Origin: Spirochaetota bacterium
GTDB lineage: Bacteria; Spirochaetota; UBA4802; UBA5550
DNA length: 7,415 nucleotides
Direction of reading: 5' to 3'
Assembly (NCBI GenBank): GCA_022704585.1
Contig: JAKJGD010000082.1
Coordinates: forward strand, 1 to 7,415
Shown: one piece after another, positions 1 to 5,620 of the stretch
Position numbering within the stretch: position 1 is the first letter of the stretch
Layout: each line of letters opens with the position of its first letter
Notes under the pieces: generated by a model
Databases searched by the model: none
What the model saw: only the letters and a program-made list of their open reading frames with translations
What the model was told of the DNA's origin: nothing
Translations under genes and position numbers: made by a program

Positions 1-871
1 CGACAGGCCTGGCGGAGAGGTCCTTCATCTCCTCGATGAGCGTGTTAAAGGACTGTGCGAGCTGGTCCAGGTCGTCGTCGCCGGTCTGTTTGAGCGAAAC
101 ATTCAGGTCGCCGCCGGCCGCTTTTTCCATGAATTGCGACAGGTTGCCGAGCAGCAGGGAATAATTCTGTAAAAATATCAGTGTCAGAAGGATTACGGCC
201 AGGACGAGAATGGCAGTGATAGCGATGATCGTTATTCTCGTGTCGCGCGTTTCTGCCGTATAATTCTCAAGCGTGTCCCTGGTGGTGGATGCTGACATCA
301 TGAGCTGCAGAACTGCCTTTTTATTTCCGAGAGCGCAGGGGTAATACACGTTCTGCCAGCAATACCCTCCCAGTGAATAGATCGCCGGGTCGACAGTGCC
401 GTGCAGCAGGCCTTTTTTCAGATAGTTGGTCTCTTTCTCTTCCCGTACTACCGCAGAGCGTTCCAGCCCGGGCCTGAAATCATCATGGAAAAGGAGGGAC
501 TCGGCTAAACGGAAATAGTTCTCGTCAGACGTTTTTGTGAAGATAAAAGCTGCAACGAGTTTGCCGGTATTCCGGTTATAGGCCCTGAGCTCATTGGTAA
601 TGCCTGTTATCGTGGGATTTCCGGCTGATTGGACCCGTGAAACGATCAGCTCTGTCCGCTCCAGCATTATATCGCGCGAGTTGGACTCAAGGGTTTCCTT
701 CAGGGTTGCAGCGTTCAGGTGCATTATTATATAGAAGGAGATCGCTACGGAAAGTATAAGGGAGGAATATATGACAGAGAGGGCGATGACAAATCGTCTC
801 GAAATAACAGATTTTTTCCGCGGGTCAGAAAGGCCTGAAAGTATATTTCTGAAACGTTGAATGATATTCAT
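1..871 (-). CDS. HAMP-domain transmembrane sensor protein, N-terminal part (C-terminus off the left edge)
   Basis: Translating the minus strand from the ATG at 871 gives 290 residues without a stop, continuing past base 1. The architecture is that of a membrane-bound sensor. It has a short basic cytoplasmic N-terminus (RRF near 25-27), a first membrane helix at about 27-50 and an extracytoplasmic region of about 160 residues at 51-211. A second membrane helix follows at about 212-235, then a HAMP linker at about 237-286, recognised by AAGGDLNVSL, a DDDLDQLAQSFN segment and the following LIEEMKDL helix. The extracytoplasmic part has two cysteines (171 and 179) and may be a Cache-like ligand domain, but no signature residue proves this. 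The output domain (methyl-accepting, cyclase, GGDEF, kinase or phosphatase) lies outside the window, so the signalling role is open. A GGAGGG ribosome site at 883-888 is 11 nt from the start, slightly long. The gene diverges from the MarR gene across about 235 bp. Confidence 0.85.
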   Translation of the reverse strand, partial: MNIIQRFRNILSGLSDPRKKSVISRRFVIALSVIYSSLILSVAISFYIIMHLNAATLKETLESNSRDIMLERTELIVSRVQSAGNPTITGITNELRAYNRNTGKLVAAFIFTKTSDENYFRLAESLLFHDDFRPGLERSAVVREEKETNYLKKGLLHGTVDPAIYSLGGYCWQNVYYPCALGNKKAVLQLMMSASTTRDTLENYTAETRDTRITIIAITAILVLAVILLTLIFLQNYSLLLGNLSQFMEKAAGGDLNVSLKQTGDDDLDQLAQSFNTLIEEMKDLSARPV

Positions 872-966
872 GTAGTATTTGACCCTCCGGGTATTATGGC
901 ATACAGCGTATCGTGATTCCGGGACCTCCGGCCGATACATCGACAGGGACGTGATCCCGGACATGA

Positions 967-995
967 TTGTCAATAAAGCTGGTATCTATTTCAAT
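967..995 (+). promoter_or_regulatory. Weak candidate promoter for the marR-aor unit
   Basis: TTGTCA at 967-972 matches the sigma-70 -35 box at five of six positions. It is followed after 17 nt by TTCAAT at 990-995, a 4/6 match to the -10 box. Transcription would start near 1002 and cross the inverted repeat at 1051-1086 before reaching the preferred MarR start at 1107. The match is modest and other AT-rich hexamers nearby could serve. The rest of the 872-1050 gap shows only an imperfect direct repeat (CGTGATTCCGGGAC at 912-925 and CGTGATCCCGGAC at 950-962). Confidence 0.3.
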
Positions 996-1050
996 AAATC
1001 AATGAAAAAACGAATCGGTTTAACGGGATAGATGGTAAAAGAAAAAATAA

Positions 1051-1086
1051 TTGCAAAATGCAAGAAATATTCTTGCCAATTTTCAA
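1051..1086. promoter_or_regulatory. Candidate MarR-family operator (inverted repeat)
   Basis: The core is a perfect 7-bp inverted repeat with a 3-nt centre: GCAAGAA (1060-1066), ATA, TTCTTGC (1070-1076). It extends imperfectly outward: TTG-c-AAAAT on the left (1051-1059) mirrors ATTTT-CAA on the right (1079-1086), with small offsets. MarR-family dimers usually bind palindromes of this size next to their own genes, often with TTGC/GCAA half-sites. Its place 20 bp before the preferred MarR start suggests autorepression and control of the downstream oxidoreductase. Binding by this particular regulator is inferred. Confidence 0.55.
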
Positions 1087-1106
1087 TATGCCGGGATGAT
1101 ATCATC

Positions 1107-1583
1107 ATGAAGAAATCGCTATTGTCAGCAATGGATAAAAACCAGATTGAAGAGCTCCTCTACCATGCCCTGAGGACTATTTATCTTTTCGAGCGGACCG
1201 AGATCGAATTATTCGGCCTGGACTACCAGCAGATGTATCTTCTTAAATATCTCAAGCGATCCGATCCCCTTCGCGTGAGCGAAACAGCAGAAAAATTGAG
1301 AATCCAGGTATTTGCGGCGACACGCCTGATCGATCAGCTTGAAAAAAAGAAATTGATAACCAGAACCAGGGACGTGAAGGACAGGAGAAACATTTACATC
1401 CGCCTGTCAGCACAGGGGGAGGACATGGTCGCGCGGATCGAGGTGCACACCATAGAGATGATACTTGCCCGTTTGAGCGGGTATACTGACGAACAGCTCG
1501 GAATCATGCTGGATCTGATAAGGAATATTGATGTGATTCTTGGTGTCGCGAACGGGCTGCCCGGTTCGACCGTGGCGCGGTGA
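1107..1583 (+). CDS. MarR-family winged-helix transcriptional regulator
   Basis: This is a cytoplasmic DNA-binding regulator of 158 residues, typical for MarR proteins (about 140-160). An N-terminal helical dimerisation segment (about 12-50) precedes a helix-turn-helix at about 56-81 (LRVSETAEKLRI, then FAATRLIDQLEKKKLI). The beta wing at about 84-101 carries the family signature D-V-K-D-R-R before the IYIRLS strand. C-terminal helices (about 103-145) complete the dimer interface. The reading frame is open upstream to an ATG at 1032, but the extra 25 residues look unlike a MarR N-terminus and would overlap the operator-like repeat at 1051-1086. ATG 1107 is therefore preferred, with only a weak GGGA ribosome site about 10 nt upstream; ATG 1131 is a third option. 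The oxidoreductase gene follows 78 nt downstream on the same strand with no terminator visible, so MarR probably controls it in response to an unknown, perhaps aromatic or aldehyde, ligand. Confidence 0.87.
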   Translation: MKKSLLSAMDKNQIEELLYHALRTIYLFERTEIELFGLDYQQMYLLKYLKRSDPLRVSETAEKLRIQVFAATRLIDQLEKKKLITRTRDVKDRRNIYIRLSAQGEDMVARIEVHTIEMILARLSGYTDEQLGIMLDLIRNIDVILGVANGLPGSTVAR

Positions 1584-1661
1584 TACCGGGAGCGGTTGCG
1601 GCAGGGTGCGGTTCCACACGGCATTTATTACCGGGAAGAATTATTGATCAAGGAGTTGAAC

Positions 1662-3599
1662 ATGACCAGTATCTACAAGGGATATATGGGTAAAATGCTG
1701 GATGTCAACCTGACTACAGGAAAGGTCGGTGAGTATCAGGTGAGCGATACCGATCGGGAGCTTTTCCTGGGAGGCCGTTACCTGAGCACGAAGATCCTGT
1801 GGGACGAGCTTAAGCCCGGGGTCGATCCGCTTTCTGACGAGAATATACTGGTCGTCATGACATCACCGCTGACCGGGACCGGCGGACCCTGTACCAGCAG
1901 GTACGACATCTCCGCAAAAAGCCCGCAGACCGGCGCGATCGGACATTCAAACAGCGGCGGAAATTTCGGCATGAATCTCAAGCGTGCCGGGTGGGACGGG
2001 ATGGTCGTACGCGGGAAGGCGGACAGCCCCGTATATCTGGAAATCGAGGACGACACTGTATCAATAAAAAAGGCCGGAAAAATCTGGGGGATGGACACCC
2101 AGGAGGCGCAGAAAGCCATGCTGGGGACCGGGAAGGGCGGCTCCATGGCCATCGGCCCGGCCGGCGAAAACCTCGTCAAGTTTGCTGCGGTCGTTTCCCA
2201 GGAGCGCTGTCACGGACGGACCGGCATGGGCGCGGTGATGGGATCGAAGAACCTGAAGGGAATGATCGCGCGCGGGACGAAATCCGTTCCCATCAACGAT
2301 CCGGAGAACTACAAGATAACTGTGAAAAAGTGGATAAAGCTCCTTCAGGGCCACCCTGCCACGGGCGTTATGGCGCCACGCCTGGGCACGGCATTTTCTC
2401 TCATGCCGCTGTCGGTGAGGAACACGCTGCCAACGAAAAACTTCAGCGCGGGGACCTATGACAAGGCATATAACATCAGCGGTGAGATGCTCGCCGAGAA
2501 GCACCTTGTGAAAAACTTCGGTTGCATTTCCTGCCCGATCCGGTGCGGGCGCGTAGTAAATATCAACGGGCATGAGGTAAAGGGACCGGAATACGAGATC
2601 ATGTGCCTGATGGGCTCGAACCTCCTTATCGATGACCTGGAGGCGATCATACACTGGAACTACGAGATCGACCTCCTGGGAATGGACACGATCAGCACCG
2701 GGACCATCCTCGGGTTTGCGGCGGAGCTCAATGAGAAGGGCATCTGGAAAAACGGCATAGCGTTCGGGGATAAAAAAGCGATGTCGAAGGCGATTCAGGA
2801 CATCGCCTACCGCAGGGGGATCGGCAACGATCTCGCGGAGGGCGTGCGTTTCCTCTCAAAGAAATACGGAGGAGAGGATTTCGCCCCGCACGTCAAGGGC
2901 CTGGAGTTTCCCGCGTACGAGCCGCGGGGAACCGTATCCCAGGCGCTCGGGTATGCCACCGCCACGCGCGGGGCCTGCCATCTTGATGCGGGCTACGAGG
3001 TCTACATGGAGGTGACCGGCCCCATTACCATGGACCAGCACAAGTACCGCGGCAAGCCGCCGTGGACCGTGCTCACGCAGAACCTCATGGCCGTCATAAG
3101 CGCGGGCGGGAATTGCCTCTTCACGGGGTGGACCTTCGTCCCCAAACCGGCTTACAAGGTCCCGGGCAAGCCGCTGCTCTCGAAAATTGTTACAGCGGTA
3201 ATGAGTAATGTCGGCTGGCTCATCGCAGCCACGGTCAAAACACCCCCATGGCTGTTAAAGATACATGTTCCGTTCCTTCTCCCTCATTCAAAGGCCCTGA
3301 AGGAAGCTACCGGAATGAAAATGGATTTTGGAATATGGTCGAGGATCGGGGAGCGCGGGTACAATATGGAGAAGCTGTTCAACCTCCGCGAGGGGATCAA
3401 CAAGGAGCACGACAAGCTGGCACGAAGGTTCACTGACGAGCCGCTCATTCCAGGGAAGCCGAAAACCGTTGTCAGGATGGACAAAATGCTCCCGAAGTAT
3501 TACAGGCTCAGGGGCTGGGATAAGAACGGCATCCCCAAAAAGAAAACACTCAAGAAGCTGAAGCTGGATTTTATCGATATAACGCAAATAACGAAGTAA
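1662..3599 (+). CDS. aor: Tungsten/molybdenum-dependent aldehyde:ferredoxin oxidoreductase
   Basis: A cytoplasmic enzyme of the AOR family, which oxidises aldehydes to carboxylates (or the reverse) with ferredoxin through a bis-pterin W or Mo cofactor and one 4Fe-4S cluster. Family blocks are clear in order: the N-terminal GKMLDVNLTTGK; SPLTGTGG (68-75) and SRYDISAKSPQTG (79-91); NSGGNFG (97-103); SMAIGPAGENLVKFAA (161-176); GMGAVMGSKNLK (188-199). The cluster ligands are C288, C291 and C295 (CxxCxxxC), with C485 in GNCLF. The pterin/substrate region TATRGACHLDAG is at 433-444. At 645 aa it is longer than Pyrococcus furiosus AOR (605), with an approximately 50-residue extra stretch after C485. 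ATG 1662 is chosen because AAGGAG at 1650-1655 lies 6 nt before it and the protein then starts just ahead of the family's N-terminal strand; the in-frame ATG at 1596 adds 22 unrelated residues. The natural substrate is unknown. No ferredoxin, MoaD or second subunit gene lies beside it. Confidence 0.95.
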   Translation: MTSIYKGYMGKMLDVNLTTGKVGEYQVSDTDRELFLGGRYLSTKILWDELKPGVDPLSDENILVVMTSPLTGTGGPCTSRYDISAKSPQTGAIGHSNSGGNFGMNLKRAGWDGMVVRGKADSPVYLEIEDDTVSIKKAGKIWGMDTQEAQKAMLGTGKGGSMAIGPAGENLVKFAAVVSQERCHGRTGMGAVMGSKNLKGMIARGTKSVPINDPENYKITVKKWIKLLQGHPATGVMAPRLGTAFSLMPLSVRNTLPTKNFSAGTYDKAYNISGEMLAEKHLVKNFGCISCPIRCGRVVNINGHEVKGPEYEIMCLMGSNLLIDDLEAIIHWNYEIDLLGMDTISTGTILGFAAELNEKGIWKNGIAFGDKKAMSKAIQDIAYRRGIGNDLAEGVRFLSKKYGGEDFAPHVKGLEFPAYEPRGTVSQALGYATATRGACHLDAGYEVYMEVTGPITMDQHKYRGKPPWTVLTQNLMAVISAGGNCLFTGWTFVPKPAYKVPGKPLLSKIVTAVMSNVGWLIAATVKTPPWLLKIHVPFLLPHSKALKEATGMKMDFGIWSRIGERGYNMEKLFNLREGINKEHDKLARRFTDEPLIPGKPKTVVRMDKMLPKYYRLRGWDKNGIPKKKTLKKLKLDFIDITQITK

Positions 3600-3612
3600 A
3601 TGAAACAATGAA

Positions 3613-3634
3613 GGCGGGGCTGGAAGGCCCCGCC
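3613..3634. terminator. Strong GC-rich hairpin between convergent genes, probable bidirectional terminator
   Basis: GGCGGGGC (3613-3620) pairs perfectly with GCCCCGCC (3627-3634) around a 6-nt loop. It lies 13 nt after the aor stop and 29 nt after the stop of the convergent 74-aa gene. On the minus strand the stem is followed by a T-rich run (TTCATTGTTTCATTT). On the plus strand it is followed by GCGTGG and then an AT-rich stretch, so the intrinsic terminator looks better for the minus-strand gene, while the hairpin can also protect the aor transcript. Confidence 0.8.
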
Positions 3635-3663
3635 CGCGTGGATAATAATTATTCCTTTACGTA

Positions 3664-3888
3664 TTACGCAGCGTACATGTCCACGTGTTTGACCTGCTTG
3701 AGCGGAATCTGCTTTTCGCCGTTGTCGATGTCGAATGTAACGATCATGTCTCCTATCAGGGAACGGTTCTTGTAGAGCTCGATTTCGTTGCCGTCCTCCA
3801 GAACCAGTATAATGTCAAGTCCCTTGATATCAAGATACTTCGTCAGCAGTTGTTTGAAATTCTTTTTCTTTCCTTTTTTGTGTGCCAT
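3664..3888 (-). CDS. Small lysine-rich protein of unknown function (74 aa)
   Basis: I do not recognise this family. The protein has a strongly basic tail (KKGKKKNFK, residues 4-12) and then a compact domain at about 13-72. That domain alternates short hydrophobic strands: DIILVLEDGNEIELY (25-39), MIVTFDID (48-55) and IPLKQVKHVDMYA (61-73). The strand pattern, with glycine in a turn and a final I-P-L-x-x-V-x-x-V-D-M-Y strand, loosely recalls a small Sm-like or SH3-like beta barrel, and the basic tail would suit RNA or DNA binding; this is inference only. There are no membrane segments, signal peptide or cysteines. The gene is supported by a GAGGGG ribosome site at 3894-3899, 5 nt from the ATG, by a promoter-like sequence upstream and by the hairpin just after its stop. 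The opposite-strand frame at 3685-3924 has no such signals and is taken as a shadow. Confidence 0.8.
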   Translation of the reverse strand: MAHKKGKKKNFKQLLTKYLDIKGLDIILVLEDGNEIELYKNRSLIGDMIVTFDIDNGEKQIPLKQVKHVDMYAA

Positions 3889-3913
3889 AGTATCCCCTCA
3901 AGAAGATTGGATT

Positions 3914-4025
3914 TTTCGGATTAATTAATTTTTATGTCCCATCTTTAATATCGGTTTTATGTCGGATAACTTGATTAATTTTTATATATAATGCAAGAAA
4001 AATGTAAGTTCAAATTAATCGGAAA
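3914..4025. repeat. AT-rich leader with nested short repeats upstream of the 74-aa gene
   Basis: An imperfect inverted repeat bounds the region: TTTCGGATTAATT (3914-3926) and AATTAATCGGAAA (4013-4025), complementary at 12 of 13 positions. Inside are two direct copies of ATTAATTTTTAT (3924-3935 and 3974-3985, exactly 50 bp apart). There are also two copies of TTTTATGTC (3930-3938 and 3955-3963, 25 bp apart). The spacing may reflect regulator sites or an AU-rich 5' leader of the minus-strand gene; simple AT bias could also produce part of it. Confidence 0.45.
3985..4013 (-). promoter_or_regulatory. Predicted promoter of the 74-aa gene
   Basis: Read on the minus strand, TTGAAC (4008-4013) is followed after exactly 17 nt by TATATA (3985-3990), each a 4/6 match to sigma-70 boxes. 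A transcript would begin near 3978 and carry a leader of about 90 nt before the start codon at 3888. This would let the small gene be expressed independently of the GH18 gene, which lies on the same strand 179 nt upstream. Confidence 0.5.
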
Positions 4026-4067
4026 TTGCATGTGGGCCGAATCTGGATTATGAAAAAGAAGTATTGT

Positions 4068-5006
4068 CTATTCTTCAAAACCGATTCGCCAAACCGCGGT
4101 ACCTGCTAAACCATATCTGTCGGCAATGCTCTTCAACAGCGTGAGGGTATGGCGGTCGGATAGATAGGTGATGCATGAATTCCCGGATTTGAAGAAAAGT
4201 GTGCCGGAAGGATCTCTCCTGGCGTTGCGTTGTGCGGCCTGTTTGGCGCCTTTTCGTGATGAAAGGGCAGTGGCTCTTTCTCCGCACCAGCGGTACCCAT
4301 ATGCCGGCATCCCGAGCAAGAGCCTGCCAGGCTTGATGTACGAGAGGGCGTACGCAATGTTATTCTCCGCCCATGTGACGTCAGTGACCGGACCGGGGCC
4401 TGTATGAGAGCCATGGAGATCATAGCACATCAGGACAACGGCATCGACCAGCGGCGATAGTACCGACAGGTCATGAAAACCGCTCCATTTTGCGGGAAAC
4501 CCGATACTCGGGAAAACGGCCATGGTTATGCTGCCCCTGTATTCTTTCCTGAGGTCGCCGAGAAAAAGACCAAGCCGCTTTGCGTATTCCGGACGCAGGT
4601 ACTCGAAATCGAGATGGATGCCGGGGAACCCGTTGTTTACTGCGAGAACAGCGATGGCCCGGGCCGCTCTCTTCCGCGCTTGTTCGTCGGAAAGAATGCG
4701 GCTACCCGCACCTGTCGAGACAAAAGATATAACAGGGTAAAGGGTGACACCTTTTTTCCCGGCAATCACTTTGATTGTATGGAGGAACTGGCCCGGAGGT
4801 GCGGTCATGCGTCCGTTCTCTCCCAGCTTAAATCCTGTGATGCAAATCACTGAAAACCTTATCGTGATGCTTTGCAGATAAGCTTCGGACAGGTTGTCTG
4901 TATGGACCAGGTAGCCCCATGTGGCAGCTTTATTGGCCCTGGAATGCGAGTTATCCGGGAAAAGAATAAGAAGAAATATCAATAATTGACAAAATAGTTG
5001 CTTCAT
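4068..5006 (-). CDS. Secreted GH18-family glycosidase-like protein (YaaH-like)
   Basis: A 312-residue exported protein with a signal peptide at 1 to about 22 (MKQ, hydrophobic LLIFLLILF, then a polar region before SHSRA). The remainder is a single GH18 TIM barrel without LysM or carbohydrate-binding domains. Recognisable barrel elements are the beta-3 strand LYPVISF (89-95) and the beta-4 catalytic strand GIHLDFEYL (129-137), where E135 is the expected acid/base and D133 its helper. Further on are VVLMCYDLHG (190-199, Y195), GPGPVT, then LLLGMPAYGYRW (229-240) and the final AVWRIGFEE with W306. This pattern resembles spore-cortex/YaaH-type GH18 proteins, which act on peptidoglycan N-acetylglucosamine linkages, more than classical chitinases. 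The usual DxxDxDxE signature reads PGIHLDFE, so two acidic positions are replaced. No good ribosome site is visible before ATG 5006. It diverges from the lipoprotein pair; the likely site of action is the periplasm or cell surface. Confidence 0.88.
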   Translation of the reverse strand: MKQLFCQLLIFLLILFPDNSHSRANKAATWGYLVHTDNLSEAYLQSITIRFSVICITGFKLGENGRMTAPPGQFLHTIKVIAGKKGVTLYPVISFVSTGAGSRILSDEQARKRAARAIAVLAVNNGFPGIHLDFEYLRPEYAKRLGLFLGDLRKEYRGSITMAVFPSIGFPAKWSGFHDLSVLSPLVDAVVLMCYDLHGSHTGPGPVTDVTWAENNIAYALSYIKPGRLLLGMPAYGYRWCGERATALSSRKGAKQAAQRNARRDPSGTLFFKSGNSCITYLSDRHTLTLLKSIADRYGLAGTAVWRIGFEE

Positions 5007-5039
5007 GATATAATAGCCCGGGTATTAATGATGTGTGTA

Positions 5040-5068
5040 ATTGTATGCCAGAGCGGCATATCGTACAA
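5040..5068 (-). promoter_or_regulatory. Predicted promoter of the GH18 gene
   Basis: On the minus strand TTGTAC (5063-5068, 3/6) is followed after 17 nt by TACAAT (5040-5045), a 5/6 match to the -10 box. Transcription would start near 5033, about 27 nt ahead of ATG 5006. The -35 match is poor, which would fit a promoter needing an activator. Confidence 0.4.
5041..5068. promoter_or_regulatory. Dyad in the divergent intergenic region, candidate operator
   Basis: TATGCC (5044-5049) and GGCATA (5055-5060) form a perfect 6-bp inverted repeat around AGAGC. Outer TTGTA (5041-5045) and TACAA (5064-5068) extend the symmetry, with a 3-nt offset on the right. The dyad fills the spacer of the predicted leftward GH18 promoter and ends 7 bp before the -35 box of the rightward lipoprotein promoter. 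One bound protein could affect both directions. No candidate regulator gene is adjacent. Confidence 0.4.
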
Positions 5069-5075
5069 TAATTTT

Positions 5076-5104
5076 TTGACATAAGGGCATTTTAGTATTA
5101 AATT
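5076..5104 (+). promoter_or_regulatory. Predicted promoter of the lipoprotein pair
   Basis: TTGACA at 5076-5081 is a perfect -35 consensus. After 17 nt comes TAAATT (5099-5104, 4/6). Transcription would begin about 5111, 47 nt before the GTG start at 5158, which supports that start over the ATG at 5125, only about 14 nt from the transcript end. Confidence 0.6.
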
Positions 5105-5157
5105 ATTGAACAAAGAATAAGATAATGAATATAGTAAATACAGTCAGGGAACGGATC

Positions 5158-5595
5158 GTGAAAAGGCATGCAATAGTACTCGGGGTCCTTATAGCCATAT
5201 CAGCGCTCGCCGGATTCAATTCATGCGGCAGTGTGGATGATGTAGATGAACAGTCGCCCGTCCTTATCGTCCATATCGTGCCCAATGCAGGGATAACTAT
5301 CAGCGATACAGAGAAGGTCTATCTTGTCTTCTATTCCGACAGCACATGGCTAAGCCCCTGGCTCCAATTCGGTGGGAATACTCAGACCTTGATCAATCCT
5401 AATGTCGGTACATTCTCCGCATACGTGGCAGCGTTCTGGGACGCGGACGGCGACGGAATACTGGATGCTGGCGAGCCCTGCACCGGATATCCAAATGCCG
5501 AGCATTCTGCCGCGCAGGAAATGACTGAATTGACGTTCCTTCCGCTCGAATGGAAGGAGATCACGATAACGCTGGATCCTGCAATTACCTATTGA
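5158..5595 (+). CDS. Small lipoprotein with a calcium-loop-like motif, first of a tandem paralogous pair
   Basis: The function is not recognised. The GTG at 5158 gives a 145-aa protein with a textbook lipoprotein leader: M-K-R-H, a hydrophobic stretch at 5-20 and a lipid-attachment cysteine at C23 in GFNSC. The lipobox is loose, without a canonical L-A-G. AGGGA at 5146-5150 is 7 nt before this GTG, while the in-frame ATG at 5125 has no ribosome site and adds 11 charged residues. The mature part begins with a low-complexity acidic linker (SVDDVDEQ) and continues as a beta-rich domain. The loop D95-A-D-G-D-G-I-L-D-A-G-E106 fits the 12-residue EF-hand/dockerin calcium pattern, with acidic residues at 1, 3, 5, 9 and 12 and glycine at 6. 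It shares this architecture with the next gene, 25 nt downstream, and is probably anchored in a membrane facing the periplasm or surface. Confidence 0.82.
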   Translation: MKRHAIVLGVLIAISALAGFNSCGSVDDVDEQSPVLIVHIVPNAGITISDTEKVYLVFYSDSTWLSPWLQFGGNTQTLINPNVGTFSAYVAAFWDADGDGILDAGEPCTGYPNAEHSAAQEMTELTFLPLEWKEITITLDPAITY

Positions 5596-5620
5596 ACAGG
5601 ACCAGTGCACCGGAGCCGTC

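Noticed and set aside
883..898. Extended -10-like sequence (TGCCATAAT on the minus strand) as promoter of the HAMP sensor gene
   Set aside because: Transcription would begin about 886, within the gene's own ribosome site at 883-888, and no -35 box is present at the right distance.
1032..1106. Upstream extension of the MarR gene starting at ATG 1032
   Set aside because: The 25 extra residues (with two cysteines and many lysines) do not look like a MarR N-terminus, and the DNA contains a strong operator-like palindrome. The GGGA ahead of 1032 is only 3 nt away. It is not formally excluded.
1596..1661. Upstream extension of the oxidoreductase from ATG 1596
   Set aside because: There is no ribosome site before 1596, while AAGGAG lies 6 nt before ATG 1662, where the family-like N-terminus begins.
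2061..2654. Long minus-strand frame (197 codons) opposite the oxidoreductase
   Set aside because: It is a shadow of a GC-rich gene with strong family matches on the plus strand; the translation shows no recognisable domain and has no start signals.
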